DNA of 64,000 bases from Lithodes maja (GCA_037953745.1 JBAKBP010003066.1:1-64000), one strand, 5' to 3'; numbered from the stretch's first letter, positions 10,878 to 21,898 are shown. Numbers and translations: made by a program. Notes: a model not told the origin generated them from the letters alone.

Positions 10878-12739
10878 TGTTACGACCTGGCACTCAGGTA
10901 CACAAGGGCTCTCAATCAGGACTCTAATACGGCTCGCTGCCACAACGGAAACACACGATCCCAACCCCTGAGTACTGCCAGCCGAACAAAAAACACCAAT
11001 ACCCTCCAGAGTTCAATCTGCTATAACGGGGTATACAAGAACTCGGTACTAGTGTTCAACAACAGACTAATAAAGAGACAGGAATTATCTAGTCTGGTCA
11101 ACAATCAAACAATGAAGTAAGAAACAACAACACCAAAGAATAGTGTTGGCCGAAGCCGAAGTAATCCACCCTTGACTAAGAACTTAAGAAGTCCTCCACC
11201 CTCTACTTCGGATCGGCACTATTACGTTACGTTAATTAATAGTCCTTAAGCATCGAGCAAGGAATCTTCTGAAAAAAGTTAGATGCTTCTCGGATGCTCG
11301 TAAGAAGTACGTATCGGATTTTGAACAGTAATTCAATAAGCAAAACACTGGCAATTAAATACTATTAAAGGTTTAAATTGGCATAAGAATAATTAAAAGA
11401 ATATGCAATAGTAAATGGCAAACATTAAAAAGAAGTACTCCGCAAATGCAACGGCAATAGCCTACTCGGATTGTGCTCGTGGGCCACTAATCACTAAAGT
11501 AGCCAAGCTTGCAACACATGAAATCAATAGTGCATAAACAATATCATACATAAGGAAAGCTTCAATACTATTCTGTATCTACTAATCGAGTAAAGTCTAG
11601 CTGGGGTACTGTAGGCAAAAAGGTAGCAGTGACTGAGCAAAAACGGCTCGTAGCCTAGCGAAGTCCTCACAACTGTTTAAAGTATTACGTTAACACTAAC
11701 AAGTGCACTTTGAGAAATCCAGATCCCTTGTATCTGGTTTTCTCCCGGCTCCTTGACAAAGTAAAAACAAACTGTTAATAAAATACAGGGTGGTTAGGCT
11801 CTTGCCCTCACGCACTGTAAATTATTAACTCAACACAGTCAGCCGCGAAGACAACCTAGGCTTCACTGAACCGAAACGAGTATGCAGGTTTATCGCTTAA
11901 CCACTGCATCAAACAACAACTCGTAACAAAGAAAAGCCTTACCCCAGTCTAGCATTACCTAGACTAGCAGAAAACAGGAATAATAATAATAACACACAGG
12001 GAAATGCATATACAAGTGCAACAAACATAAGTCAATCCTATTCTAAGTTAATCCTTCCAAAATAGGCTATCTAATAGGCAAGTATCTAGTGAGAACTCAA
12101 GCGATAATACGTTGGCTGACTAGCTCTGCACCAACGGGACCATGGAAGTTAAACAGGCAGGGAAAAGAGGAGATAAGAATGTAAGGTAGTAGAGAAAGTT
12201 CACATCAGTCAGAAGAATATATATAGTTAGCAAGGGAAATGAGAAGTCGCTCTGCCTAATGAGTTCTGATGAAAAAATGGCTAGACTTCCCTTTTTATAC
12301 CCGGCCCTCTAGTGAGCCCAACGTGAACTACTAAGGACCGCCCACTGACAATCATTATGTAATTTCTCTCTCTCCTCTGGGATAGACAAAGGCTCCCCTA
12401 GCACTGAGGGGAGGGGGGAGGGGGGGGAGTGCTAGTGAGTTAGGCCCACCTCCCGCATGGCGCACCCACTGACCCCCAACTGTGGCTGCTGCTTCTCCCA
12501 TCATTACAAATAAGTTTTACACACAATACTTATAACTAATGATATAAAATAGAACTCGTTGACTCAGATGAAAACAAAATACATATTCATATTACTTATA
12601 GTACAACGGCTCACATGAACTAAGTTAGGAAACTCTACATAGACTACAGCCAAAGTTCCTGCCCTGACGATCCTAGCGAGAGTGGGGCATGACTAGGCGT
12701 TCTGCACAGCATGCTCACACTGGACATGCGTCACAGCAT
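10874..12739 (-). mobile_element. Solo LTR (sister Gypsy family) nested in gag
   Basis: The LTR itself is 10878-12735 (1,858 bp) with TG...CA ends: it begins TGTTACGACCTGG and ends ATGCGTCACA on the plus strand. It is flanked by the 4-bp duplication GCAT (10874-10877 and 12736-12739). It shares landmarks with the host LTRs ('TCTAGCTGGG..TGTAGGC', 'CGGCTCGTAGCCTAGCGA', the hairpin at 11712-11744) but is clearly a different family. No internal sequence remains, so it is the product of recombination between two LTRs. Removing it restores the gag reading frame exactly. Confidence 0.92.
11712..11744. promoter_or_regulatory. Conserved LTR hairpin (solo LTR copy)
   Basis: Arms GAGAAA-T-CCAGAT and ATCTGG-T-TTTCTC. 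Relative to the other LTRs the G-C pair near the base has become A-T on both sides. Confidence 0.75.
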
Positions 12740-13510
12740 GAAAAATTCGGTGACACCCGACTCATCAAATACAGGGACCAACTTAAGAAGGTGCGATAAA
12801 GACTGATCAAGACCTCGATTCCCAGAACCGAGACGCTGCCCTGTCGACTCCACCCTAGACTTCTCAAGATCTATATCTGCACAGTACTTCGTAGACTCAG
12901 CCTGAAGCTCAGCTTCATGTCTGGCCTTTCTCTCCTCAGCCTGAATCTTAAGCTCAGCCTCCCGCTGCTGCTGCTGAATCCTAGCCATCTCAAGCTGGTA
13001 TTCCTGCTGCTTAGCCATCTTAGCCATCTCAAGCTGGAAGATCATATCTGCAGTTAAACCTTGAGGAGGAGGAGATGCAACAATTGAAGACTCACCCAAG
13101 TGCAAACCACGCTGCCAGTGACTACCGGCCTGCGGGAACGTACCCGGCTCCGGAGCCCGAGGGGGCGCCATGGTAGGAGTGGAGTTGAATGGGGGCTGGG
13201 CCGAAGGTGCCCCAGCTCCCGCTCCACCCGAAGCCCCACGTACCCCGCCGAGCACCCAGGCCACCAGGTCACCTCTCGACATGCTGCTAGTGCCCACATG
13301 CCCCATGACCGTGGCCAAACACTGGAGACCATACTGATCAATCTCCGACACCCGGTCAACAGTAATAGGCATCTCCAGAAACTTCTTTGCATCCTCCTCA
13401 CTAGTTATAACTCTAATGCCTTCTAACAAACCCCGCTGCTGCACCTCAGAGCCTGCTTCCCGTACTGTGTCCTCACTGTACACTGATCCGTCGTCCGACA
13501 TAGTGTCCAC
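12740..13510 (-). pseudogene. Gag N-terminal part with coiled coil
   Basis: Starts with MDTMSDDGSVYSEDTV at 13510, the only ATG-initiated long frame behind the leader. Residues 150-215 are a long charged coiled coil rich in E, K, Q and R (QLEMAKMAKQQEY..., QREAELKIQAEERKARHEA), followed by the conserved LVPVFDESGVTEFF block that precedes the capsid in many Gypsy gags. Translation then runs into the nested solo LTR at 12735 and stops (12731). A nucleic-acid-binding, particle-forming role is expected from the family. Confidence 0.8.
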
Positions 13511-13702
13511 CGAAAATTCTCAACGTTTATAAAAAAAAAGGAGTACCTAAATTCTCATGTAGCACTATTCACTAAAAAATGCTTGAAGACTCTTAAGTGT
13601 TATACTACTTGCCAAAACAAAATTCCACGTGTCCACTATATTCCTTTAAACAAAAAACAAATGACCACAACACTCCTGCAATATTTCTCTAAGTTCACAA
13701 AA

Positions 13703-13720
13703 TCCTAAGCAGGGTCGCCA
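13703..13720 (-). promoter_or_regulatory. tRNA primer-binding site of the Gypsy element
   Basis: On the minus strand, two bases after the 5' LTR end, the sequence reads TGGCGACCCTGCTTAGG. The TGG start matches a tRNA CCA end, and TGGCGACC-type sites are used by Gypsy elements primed with tRNA-Arg. Arg is my inference. Confidence 0.65.
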
Positions 13721-13722
13721 TT

Positions 13723-15519
13723 TGTTACAACCGGGACTCGTATAAAACAAGGGCTCTTAATCATTGGACTAGAAAGGCACACAGCCACAACGGTAACACT
13801 AGATCCAACCCTTGAACTTATAATGCCGGCGCACAAACACACCTACACCCTCCAGAGTTAAATCTGCGATAGCGGGGTATCCTCTAACTCGGTATAAATG
13901 CACTACTACTACAGGCTGATGATCTCTGATACAGCCTGATCACAACAACATACAATTACGTTAATAATGTATACAAGGAAAAAGATAGAGAGCTTAATTA
14001 AATCACTGGAATGATTTAATGCAAACAAGAAGAAGGTATAATTAAAGTTACTCTAAACAATAATAAACTGTCACTCCTATATTAAAGAAAGTGAATGAAA
14101 GTCCTAAAGCATCGAACGGGAATCTTCTGAAGAAAGTCTGATGCTGCTTAAGATGATCGAATCGGATTTTGAACTGTTATATAAAGCAGGAACAAGATAT
14201 GACAAGTGTAGGGACATACAGTGTTAACTGGCACGGGAATAACGATAAATGCGCAATAGTATTATCTCCAACAACAAAAGAAGTACTTCCTCAGGCAATG
14301 CAAAAGCCTGCTCAGGTTGTGCAACTCAACAACAACCAAGGCTTACAATCAACGTGAATAAAAATGCTGCATACATAACATAAGAGTTTATAATCCTAAT
14401 CGGGTGTCTGCTAGGCGAATAAAGTCTAGCTGGGATGTCGTAGGCTAGGAAACAATGGCTGAGCAAGCGGCTCGTAGCCTAGCGAGGTCCTTAAGACTGT
14501 ACGGCCAAATTACGTTAAATGACGGGGTGCTCTCTTGAGAGATCCAGATCGCTAGTATCTGGTTCTCTCCTGGCGACCCTCTTCAAGTTAAAGCAAAACG
14601 AGTTAGCACAGTGTTGGGTGGCAGAGGCAAAAGCCCTCACTCGCAACACAGTGCTAAACCCACAAGGTACACAGTCAGAAAGACAACCTAGGCTTCCCAC
14701 GTATCCGTTGCGATTGTACAAGTTCAACAAAACCTGGTACACATCGGAAATCACAACATCAATAGCCTTGCCACAGTCTAGCATTAAATAGCCCAGCAGA
14801 CAACCAAGAAATAGGTAGGGAGACACCGCGAGTGTGTCGAACCTCTACAGACAAAATGTTAACCCCTCCAAAATGTCTAACTAAACATGGAATATCTGAG
14901 AGCTTCAGCATATAATACGATGGCCGATATATGAAATTGTGCAGAACCAAAGGGGAGTTATGATATTAAATAGATTAGAAGCATAAGAGGTAAGAAGTTG
15001 AGAGAGAGAGAAAGTGTTCTATAGGTGGAAGTCGGGGACAGGTGGCAAGGGAGGTGTGAAGGGTATGCTGGTCAGGCAAGCTCTGAGGAAGGTAGCTCCT
15101 CGGGACCCTCAGGATTACACAAAGGCATGGTGGTCGGCCAATCACAGGCCGATACGTCACAAGGCAGCAGGCCTCCAGAAGGTGCCAGGAACCACCAGCC
15201 AATCAAACCCGAGAGAAAGACCACGCGGGTGAGCAACTCCTCCGGAAGGGAGGAGGGAGGAGGAAATCAACACTCACTGCTCCCACGCCGCTCGCTCGCT
15301 CTCTCAACTTCACTACAATGCATCTTATGTTCTACTCATGATATAAAATGCTTCCCGTTGTCACAGACGAAAATAAAGACCACCACGGGACTGTCTGTAA
15401 CAACACGAACACTATGAAAGAAAGAACAACATTCTCTGATAACTGTAGCCCATTTCACTGCCCTGGCGAGCGCTAGTGGCTACCGGGAGGCGATTCTGCC
15501 AACGCTGGTAGGCGTCACA
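13723..15519 (-). repeat. 5' LTR of the Gypsy element
   Basis: 1,797 bp, partner of 5788-7577. Begins TGTTACAACCGGG and ends GGCGTCACA on the plus strand. It should hold the promoter in minus sense; no single TATA box stands out. Hairpin copy at 14537-14569. Confidence 0.93.
14537..14569. promoter_or_regulatory. Conserved LTR hairpin (copy 2)
   Basis: Same arms as 6599-6631; the only difference is one loop base. Confidence 0.75.
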
Positions 15520-15845
15520 ATTTGTCCCATTAGTTTGGCGATTTTAAGACCTTTCGCCCCATATCTTTGTCAATATCAGCTGAGCTTTGGAACTCTTGGA
15601 ACTAACTCCCTGAATTCATCTGTCCCTCATCCTATAACTTAAATTGCTTAAAACTTTGTGTGTCCAGACATTTTGGCTCGAACATTCCTTGATTTTGGCC
15701 GTGTTACTCTTTCAACTCTGGGGGATGCACTCATCACAGGCAGTTTTGCCATTTGTCTCCCTCATCCACATAAAGAAAAACAAATATATACAGTATAGGC
15801 TACTGTATACTGTATATAGGCCTATATATATATCGATCTATCTAT
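15520..15845. repeat. Right foldback arm and TA-rich filler
   Basis: 15522-15577 is the inverted partner of 5585-5635. The remainder is noncoding, ending in TATA/GATC-type simple repeats at 15785-15845. Confidence 0.45.
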
Positions 15846-15869
15846 CTATTGCCTGACACAGTGATCGCC

Positions 15870-16245
15870 GAAGGGGTGGCCACGAACGAAACGCCCCCAT
15901 GCACCTGTTCCCAGTCAGTCGACGCCCCTCCTCCCAACCAGCACCACCTTCACTCATATATACTTCTTCCCTCCATCCTTCCACCTCTCTCTCGGTTTAC
16001 CTCTCCCTCTCTGTTTTTCCATCTCACTCTCGTACACCCTTAGTCATTCTCTCGCTTCCCATACGTTCCATATGGCCGAACCATCTCAAGGTGTTCCTTT
16101 TTACACTTTCCAGCACATCTACATCCACACCACACCTCTCTCTTACTTCCTCATTTGTCTGTCTATGCCTCCATGTAACTCTGCACACAATTCTCAAGTA
16201 ACTTATTTCCACCACTCTCACTCTTGGTCTATAGTCAAGGAAATG
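15870..16245 (-). pseudogene. Non-LTR retrotransposon 3' tail
   Basis: In minus sense, from about 16236, the frame reads VVEISYLRIVCRV..., RQTNEEVRERCGVDVDVLE, then SVKRNTLRWFGHMERMG. This is the conserved region after the RT domain of a large group of animal LINEs. The remainder to 15870 is a pyrimidine-rich 3' UTR. The copy is cut by the left end of the Academ-like element at 16250. Confidence 0.7.
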
Positions 16246-16249
16246 GGTG

Positions 16250-16415
16250 CAAGAATTGCTCACAAGGTGATACAAGCATGAAACTTCCCGGAAATGTTCA
16301 CAAGGACCTACTTTACAATTTCAGAGCAGGAGCCACCGAGATTTCTGTATTGCATAGCAACGGTTGCTAGGCAAAGCATTTTCCTTAGCAACCGGCAGCA
16401 ACGATGCAGTTTCTG
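16250..16415 (+). repeat. Left terminal inverted repeat
   Basis: Pairs with 21733-21898. It contains a nested set of GTTGC/GCAAC half-sites (16349-16395). Confidence 0.85.
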
Positions 16416-16593
16416 AACTACTATGAAGTGTTATGACTTTGTACTTTTATTTATTTTCCTATATTCACTCCTAAAATGGTTCAAAAGATGTATAAAAGCA
16501 TATATATCTATATAATAGAGTGAATGTCAGCACACAACCAGGGCACACTGGTGACATCACTGCTGTGTAACTCAGCATGGGGTTCAGTGCCAG

Positions 16594-16643
16594 CTGATCT
16601 AGATATACTAGTACTTTAATAAGTACTAGTATATCTAGATCAG
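16594..16643. repeat. Perfect hairpin, 23-bp arms
   Basis: Arms beginning CTGATCTAGATATACTAG are exact reverse complements around a 4-nt TAAT centre. It lies between the left inverted repeat and the gene. Confidence 0.9.
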
Positions 16644-17029
16644 TGTCCCAAATGCTATCTAACAGCCCCAAATCCACTAGCTACTAAACTGTAGTTTGTA
16701 GTTGGTAGATGTAGTTAGATAGCCGCGCCTGAATTGACAGGATGTGCCAGCGCGGGAGAGCCGAGCCAAGGGTAACGGGGCTTAAGAATTACCCGGAAGG
16801 TGTACAGATCGCACGGGACTTAAATGGCACTGGATGAACGATCGGGCTAGGTGTAGGGAAACTGATCCTAGTTGTATCCCATAAAGGAATGTGTGCAACA
16901 GATGTATTTGATAAAGGTGGTAAAAGGATAAACCCTCAGCCTTAATCATATTTTGTTTCCAGTTTCAGCAAGTTTGATATATTTGATCTGCGCACAGTGA
17001 TAGTCAAGACGTACTGAATATTCACAGAA

Positions 17030-17812
17030 ATGGCCAGTGCCTCATCTTCATCTGTTCAAGCAACTGATTGGACTATCTGTGTTTTTTGTCAACTGGACAC
17101 CAAAGAGTCTCTCATATCACCAACTGACAGAGGCTATGAAACCATAGTAGACAACATCACACAGTTTAGTAACCTTGACTCAATGCCAATCAAAATCAAT
17201 CTGGCACGACTTGACCATGGGAATGGTATTCAATTAACATTGAAAGAACAGAATGCAAAGTGGCACAAATCTTGTTATCAGAAGTTTTCACATACCAAAC
17301 TGGAACGCGCAAAACGAAAGCACAAGTCTGAGGAAGATGGGACTGCTTCAAAACGAATTTTCACACGTAGCACTAGCAGTGGTGGTGATACTGCCTCAAG
17401 TGGAACAGTTGGCAGCATTTGTCCCAAATGCTTCTTTTGTTCCCAGCAGCAAACAAAGGAGAACCTCCGCGAAGTCTGTACATTTCAACTAGATTTTTGT
17501 GTGAGGAAATGCGCGCATGATCTACAAGATGAAAATCTTCTTGCAAAATTAAGTGCAGGAGACCTTATTGCCCAGGAGGCAAAGTATCATGCAAACTGCC
17601 TTACAAACCTGTACAATAGAGCACGTGCAAAGGTATCACAGGATCAGGATGCCTCAGATGACCAGACATGTAAAGGAATTGCTTTGGCTCAGCTGATTTC
17701 CTACATTGAGGAGAAGAGGCAAGATGAGGATGTGAAGGTGTTCAGACTTGCAGATCTTGTGAAGCTCTACATTGACAGGCTAAATCAACTTGGAGTGGAT
17801 GTTACTGCATGA
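17030..17812 (+). pseudogene. N-terminal zinc-finger segment
   Basis: 260 codons. Two related units: CVFCQ (residue 17 on) ... KWHKSCYQKF, and CFFCSQQ (about residue 138) ... AKYHANCLTNLYNRAR. Each has the C-x2-C ... H-x3-C spacing of a zinc-binding fold and a basic tail. These are likely to bind the transposon ends. The frame ends with TGA after LGVDVTA, but the next piece continues in the same frame, so this is a nonsense change. Confidence 0.65.
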
Positions 17813-19453
17813 GTAAACAGTAAGCATCTGAAAGACCGCATTCTCATGCATCTCCCAAGGATGAAAGCTTACAAAGAAGGACGAGATGTGTTCATGGCTT
17901 GTGAAGAAAATGTTGGCTCTATTCTCCGAGAAGGATACCAGACTGATCGAGACGAGCAGAGTGTCATGATGACCCAAATTGCTGAAATGATCCGACAGGA
18001 CATCTTCGCACACAAAATCACATTCTCTGGATCGTTTGGCCATAACAGCCAAGTGGAGTCTGTTCCACGGTCCCTTTTGTCACTGGTCAGCATGCTTATC
18101 AATGGTTCAAACATCACAGATCAAACATCCAACACAACTATCAGCCAACCAATACTATCCATTGCTCAGCTGTTGGTGTACAACAGCATCAAGAGACGCA
18201 GGGATTCTGTGAGAAATCCACAAGTATATCACAGCAAAGATCGTGAAACGCCACTACCCGTCTATGTAGGTCTTAAGGCTCATGCACTAACCAGAGATAG
18301 AAAGTTGATTGAGAGTCTATATACTCTTGGTATGTCGGCATCATACAACCGCACAATGGACTTGATCACATCATTGGGTAATAACGTCTGTGACTATTAC
18401 CATCAGATTGGCACAGTCTGTCCTCCTCAACTTCGCAAAGGGCATTTCATCACCAGTGCTGCAGACAACATCGACCACAACCCTAGCTCTGCGACATCTA
18501 CAAGTTCATTCCATGGCACCAGCTTGTCCTTGTTCCAGAATCTCACTCCGCGAGATGTCTGTGAAGATGAAGACAATGGCCAAGGATTCACTAATTCAAT
18601 AACTCAAGAGAGGGGGTTGAGGAAAATGAGCGACTTGCCCCTTTCGTACACTGAACTGAAACCAACACGGTTGCCAAAAAATGACGTCTTTGTCCCACCC
18701 ATCCCTGCAGACCTGGCTTCTTCCAACACCCCTTTGACCAAGGACATGGACAAGGAATATGACTGGCTGAGTCATGTTGAGAAACATCATGCAGATGACA
18801 TATCAGCAGAGGCGACTTTGTCTTGGGCAGCATACCATGCCAGCAGAATGCCAGACCCAGACATTCTGCCATCTGTGAATGCCATGATGCCTCTCTTTGT
18901 TGAGGAAGCCAGCTCACCATCTATGCTTCGGCATTGCATGGAAGTGGTGAAGTCAGCAGTTCATCACCTCAACCCTGGCCAGACTCCAGTGATTAGTGGG
19001 GACCAACCTCTGTATGCTACACTGAAGAAGCTGCAATGGAATATGTCCGAACTGTATGGTGAGGACAAGTTTGTAATGCTTATGGGGGGTCTACACACTG
19101 AAATGACAGGCTTGAAAGCTTTGGGTCATTGGCTTGATGGAAGTGGTTGGGTGGAAGTTCTCCAGGAAGCTGATGTTGCCACACCAGGCATTGCTGAGTC
19201 CTTCCTGAAGGCATCACACGTGACTCGAACCCGTCATGCTCACCAAGTCACTGCATGTGCATTGTACATCCTTCTCAAGAAGGCTTATGATGGATATGTT
19301 GCAAACAATTCCGAAGAATCCACAGACACTTTCAGCACATGGTGTGAACGGCGAAAAGCTGAAAGTCCCCAGTTCATGTACTGGCATACGAGTCTAGAGC
19401 TGGAACTTCTCTTGTTCACATTTGTGCGATCACTACGTAGTACGTACTGGTGA
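17813..19453 (+). pseudogene. Candidate DDE transposase segment
   Basis: The frame from the first ATG at 17846 has 535 codons. It carries FITSAADNIDHNPSS (D207, D210), a typical first-aspartate context; FHGTSLSLFQN follows. PVISGDQPLY (D386) is a candidate second aspartate. The likely third residue is E83 of the next piece (DHCHEQNNG, near 19668), after the frame change near 19440. The D-D-E assignment is by motif and spacing only. The last codons of this frame beyond the shift are not native. Confidence 0.55.
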
Positions 19454-21242
19454 CTTTGATTTGTATGTGGATACATTGAAGAAATTGACACCTTGGTTCT
19501 TCAGTCTCAACCACACCCACTACGCACGTTGGATGTCCGTACATGTGCGTGACATGAGCAGTCTATCTCACACTCATCCAGATGTTGCCAAAGAATTTCA
19601 GCAAGTCAAGTTTGTTGTGGCAAAATCCCAGAGAAAATTCTCCCTCATTGCTGTTGATCACTGCCATGAACAAAACAATGGAGTAATGAAGGATGAAGGC
19701 GGAATCATCGGGCTTACCCAGGATGCAAACTCCCTCTTGAGATGGGCAGTGGCAGGACCAGAACTTGTCAGAGTAATTTCTGAGTTTGAAGCGACCATGG
19801 TAGGGAAACAACAAAGTTCTGGGCAAAGAAACCATCATGAACAAACCCGGTCAACCCAGAAGTTGTTTGCTGGACAGGTTCAGGCGGTAGTTAGTGTAAT
19901 GGAGGACATGGGGAGCCCATTTGAGGAGGAAGGGCAGGACCTTCTCAGACTCCATACAAAGGACATCATGGATGAGCAGTCAGTCGAGTGTCTAACTACT
20001 CTCGCATCAAAGGGTCAGGAGCAGTATGCAACATTTGTGGAAGAGCGGCTCAGAACAAATACTAAGCCAATCACAGCAACAATTACCAGGAACAAGGTGG
20101 TACTGTTCAATGTCCAAGGCAAACGATCAAACAAATCAGGGGACAAAGTCAGTCTCCTCAAAAGTGAATCTTCGCTGTTTGCAAGTCTGTATGTTGCATG
20201 TCAGACAAGGAAAGGTGACTTGAACAATTTCTTCAATCATGAAAACCTCCCATTTCCTCCATCTCTGTCTGCCTATGGGCAGCTACGTCCAGGGAAGAAG
20301 TCTGATCTCATAGAATGTCTTGAAAAGAAAGTAGGGTCATCAAATGATGTGACACCAGAGACTGAAGTGCGAATCATGGATGGTGCGGCACTTGTTCACT
20401 TTCTTAGACCTGAGGGCTACAAGACATTTGGAGACTATGCTGCCAAGGTCTTTCTTCCATACATAAACAATGCTCAAAGTCAGGCTCTGAGAGTGGATGT
20501 TGTCTGGGACCAGTACTTCGATAACAGCCTCAAGTCACAGACAAGAGAACAACGTGTCACTGGTCCTATTCAGCGCAGACGAGTTGGGACGTGTAGCCCA
20601 ACACCAAAGAACTGTCAGCAGTTCCTTCGCTTGGCCAACAACAAGACAGACCTGTTTACATTCCTGAACAAGGAACTGCTGGAAAATGCATCAGGAGACC
20701 AGACTCTCATTGTTACTGATGGTGCCAATGTGCTATGCTTACCTACACGAGACACCAGCAACATTGCTCCCTGCAACCATGAGGAGGCAGACTCGAGGAT
20801 CATGGTGCATGTCAGTGATGCTGTTATGCAGGGCTTCCACAAGATCCTTGTTCGAACTGTGGACACTGACGTGGTAGTATTGGCAGTGGCAGTCGTACAG
20901 CAGCTGGCTCAGAGACAGCAGATAGAACTCTGGATTGCCTTTGGTTGTGGAAAGGACTTTAGGTACATCCCAGCTCATGAAATATGTGCTTCACTTGGCA
21001 CAGAAAGATCCTTGGCACTGCCTGTGTTCCATGCTTATACAGGTTGTGATACCGTGTCCCATCTGGTCCAGGTGGGAGAGAAGACTGCATGGAAAATGTG
21101 GGAGGCACATGATGAATTTACTGCGACATTCTATGAGCTGCACAATGCACCTGAACAAATTGGTGAAGCGACTGAGGCTTCTCTGGAGTACTTCACCATT
21201 CGACTCTATGACAGGACAGCAACTTCTCGTTCCATCAATTAA
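19422..21242 (+). pseudogene. End of transposase plus XPG/FEN-like nuclease segment
   Basis: 606 codons in the shifted frame. The start (native from about residue 9, TGDFDLYVDTL) completes the transposase region. From residue 318: IMDGAALVHF (D320), VVWDQYFD (D363), NHEEADSRI (E454, E455, D457), VDTDVVVLAV (D481, D483) and YTGCDTVSH (D543). These are the same acidic positions as in the 822-2693 gene. The set matches the active-site layout of FEN1/XPG-type nucleases, including a GCD in the place of the GxDY helix-hairpin-helix start. Ends at TAA 21240-21242; coding resemblance continues beyond. Confidence 0.75.
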
Positions 21243-21587
21243 GTCAGAAAGAATCTGTTCATCCACAAAGGACGTCAGATATCATGTCTACCTCCAACCA
21301 AGGCTGCTCTACAGCAACACATGAAGAGGGCAGTACTACAAGGTGGGCACCACTGGGGCTGCACCACGGTGCCAGAACGACAGTTGCCCTCTCCAAGTGA
21401 GTGGGGATGGACTTGCCCAGAAAAGTGGAGGCCTCTGTGGTCTAACTTGCCCGAAGCCAGTGCAACCTGCCCAGAACTACTGAAGTGTTCTTGCCGAGGA
21501 GGATGCACAGACTGCAAATGTGTTGATGCGCATCTAAAATGCACAGCCTACTGCAAATGCAAAAGTGACTGTGACAACAGTGTCTGA
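21243..21587 (+). pseudogene. C-terminal CXC-domain segment
   Basis: In the same frame as the preceding piece. Residues coded at 21486-21575 form KCSCRGGCTDCKC...LKCTAYCKCKSDC, a CXC-type cysteine array parallel to the C-terminus of the 822-2693 gene. CXC domains of tesmin/TSO1 proteins bind DNA; the same role here is inference. Confidence 0.7.
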
Positions 21588-21732
21588 AGCTTTAGGAGTG
21601 GCATTTTTATAGCCTGACTTGCCCTAAATTGGATTTTATGCCACATAATTCTTGTATATGATCTCCAAATGCAATGCTACATGTTTTTTAGAACAAGGAG
21701 TTGAGAAAAAACCATAGCACCTCACAGTTTTC

Positions 21733-21898
21733 CAGAAACTGCATTGTTGCTGCCGGTTGCTAAGGAAAATGATTTGCCTAGCAACCGTTGCTATGCAACC
21801 CTGAAATCTCGGTGGCTCCTGCCCTGAAATTGTAAAATAGGTCTTTGTGAACTATTGTGGAAAGTTTTATGCTTGTATCACCTTGTGAGCAATTCTTG
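21733..21898 (-). repeat. Right terminal inverted repeat
   Basis: Pairs with 16250-16415. Contains the exact palindromic site GTTGCTATGCAAC at 21787-21799. Confidence 0.85.

Larger units (their letters stand above)
5788..15519 (-). mobile_element. Ty3/Gypsy LTR retrotransposon, complete termini, internally deleted, Gmr1-like pol order
   Basis: A 9,732-bp element between 4-bp target duplications ATTT (5784-5787 and 15520-15523). Both LTRs have TG...CA ends. By eye the two LTRs differ at about 36 positions in ~1,790, roughly 2%, so the insertion is not very recent. A primer-binding site lies just inside the right LTR and a purine tract just inside the left LTR, which fixes the minus orientation. 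Internal order in transcription sense: gag (13510 to 10365, split by a solo LTR), zinc knuckle, protease (about 10000), integrase zinc-binding and C-terminal pieces (9194-8853), RT entry blocks (about 8450-8180), end of RNase H (about 8110-8020), LTR. The integrase core and most of RT/RNase H are deleted, so the element cannot move by itself. Having integrase before RT, with RNase H last, is the arrangement described for Gmr1-type Gypsy elements. Confidence 0.9.
17030..21587 (+). pseudogene. Decayed Academ-like transposase/nuclease gene
   Basis: One ancestral frame of about 1,500 codons, now in four pieces. ATG at 17030; in-frame TGA at 17810-17812; frame change between about 19422 and 19453; in-frame TAA at 21240-21242; natural stop at 21585-21587. 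Domain order: two C2HC-type zinc-binding repeats (17030-17812); candidate DDE transposase (17813 to about 19700); XPG/FEN-like nuclease (about 20330-21100); CXC cysteine module (21486-21575). Each piece is clean of other stops, so decay is light. The two stops and the shift are in different modules, which argues against programmed recoding. Confidence 0.8.
16250..21898 (+). mobile_element. Academ-like DNA transposon with 166-bp terminal inverted repeats
   Basis: Inverted repeats 16250-16415 and 21733-21898 are the same length and about 85% alike by eye, beginning CAAGAATTGCTCACAAGG. Between them is one decayed gene (17030-21587) that combines zinc-binding repeats, a candidate DDE core, an XPG/FEN-like nuclease and a CXC module. 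DNA transposons of the Academ superfamily (AcademX lineage) are known to encode transposase plus XPG nuclease. A 3-4 bp target duplication is expected; I find none (left flank GGTG, right flank TCCT), so either the ends are a few bases off or the flanks have changed. Confidence 0.8.

Noticed and set aside
14515..15417. Frames of 90-130 codons inside the LTRs as conserved proteins (also at 6577-7497)
   Set aside because: They recur only because the two LTRs are copies; some lie on both strands of the same sequence and change with indels.
15849..16201. Plus-strand frames at 15849-16201
   Set aside because: Serine/leucine-rich antisense of a pyrimidine-rich LINE 3' UTR and LINE tail.
17810..21242. 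Programmed stop readthrough and frameshifting in the Academ-like gene
   Set aside because: The two stops differ (TGA, TAA), have no shared context and the shift has no slippery heptamer; ordinary decay is simpler.
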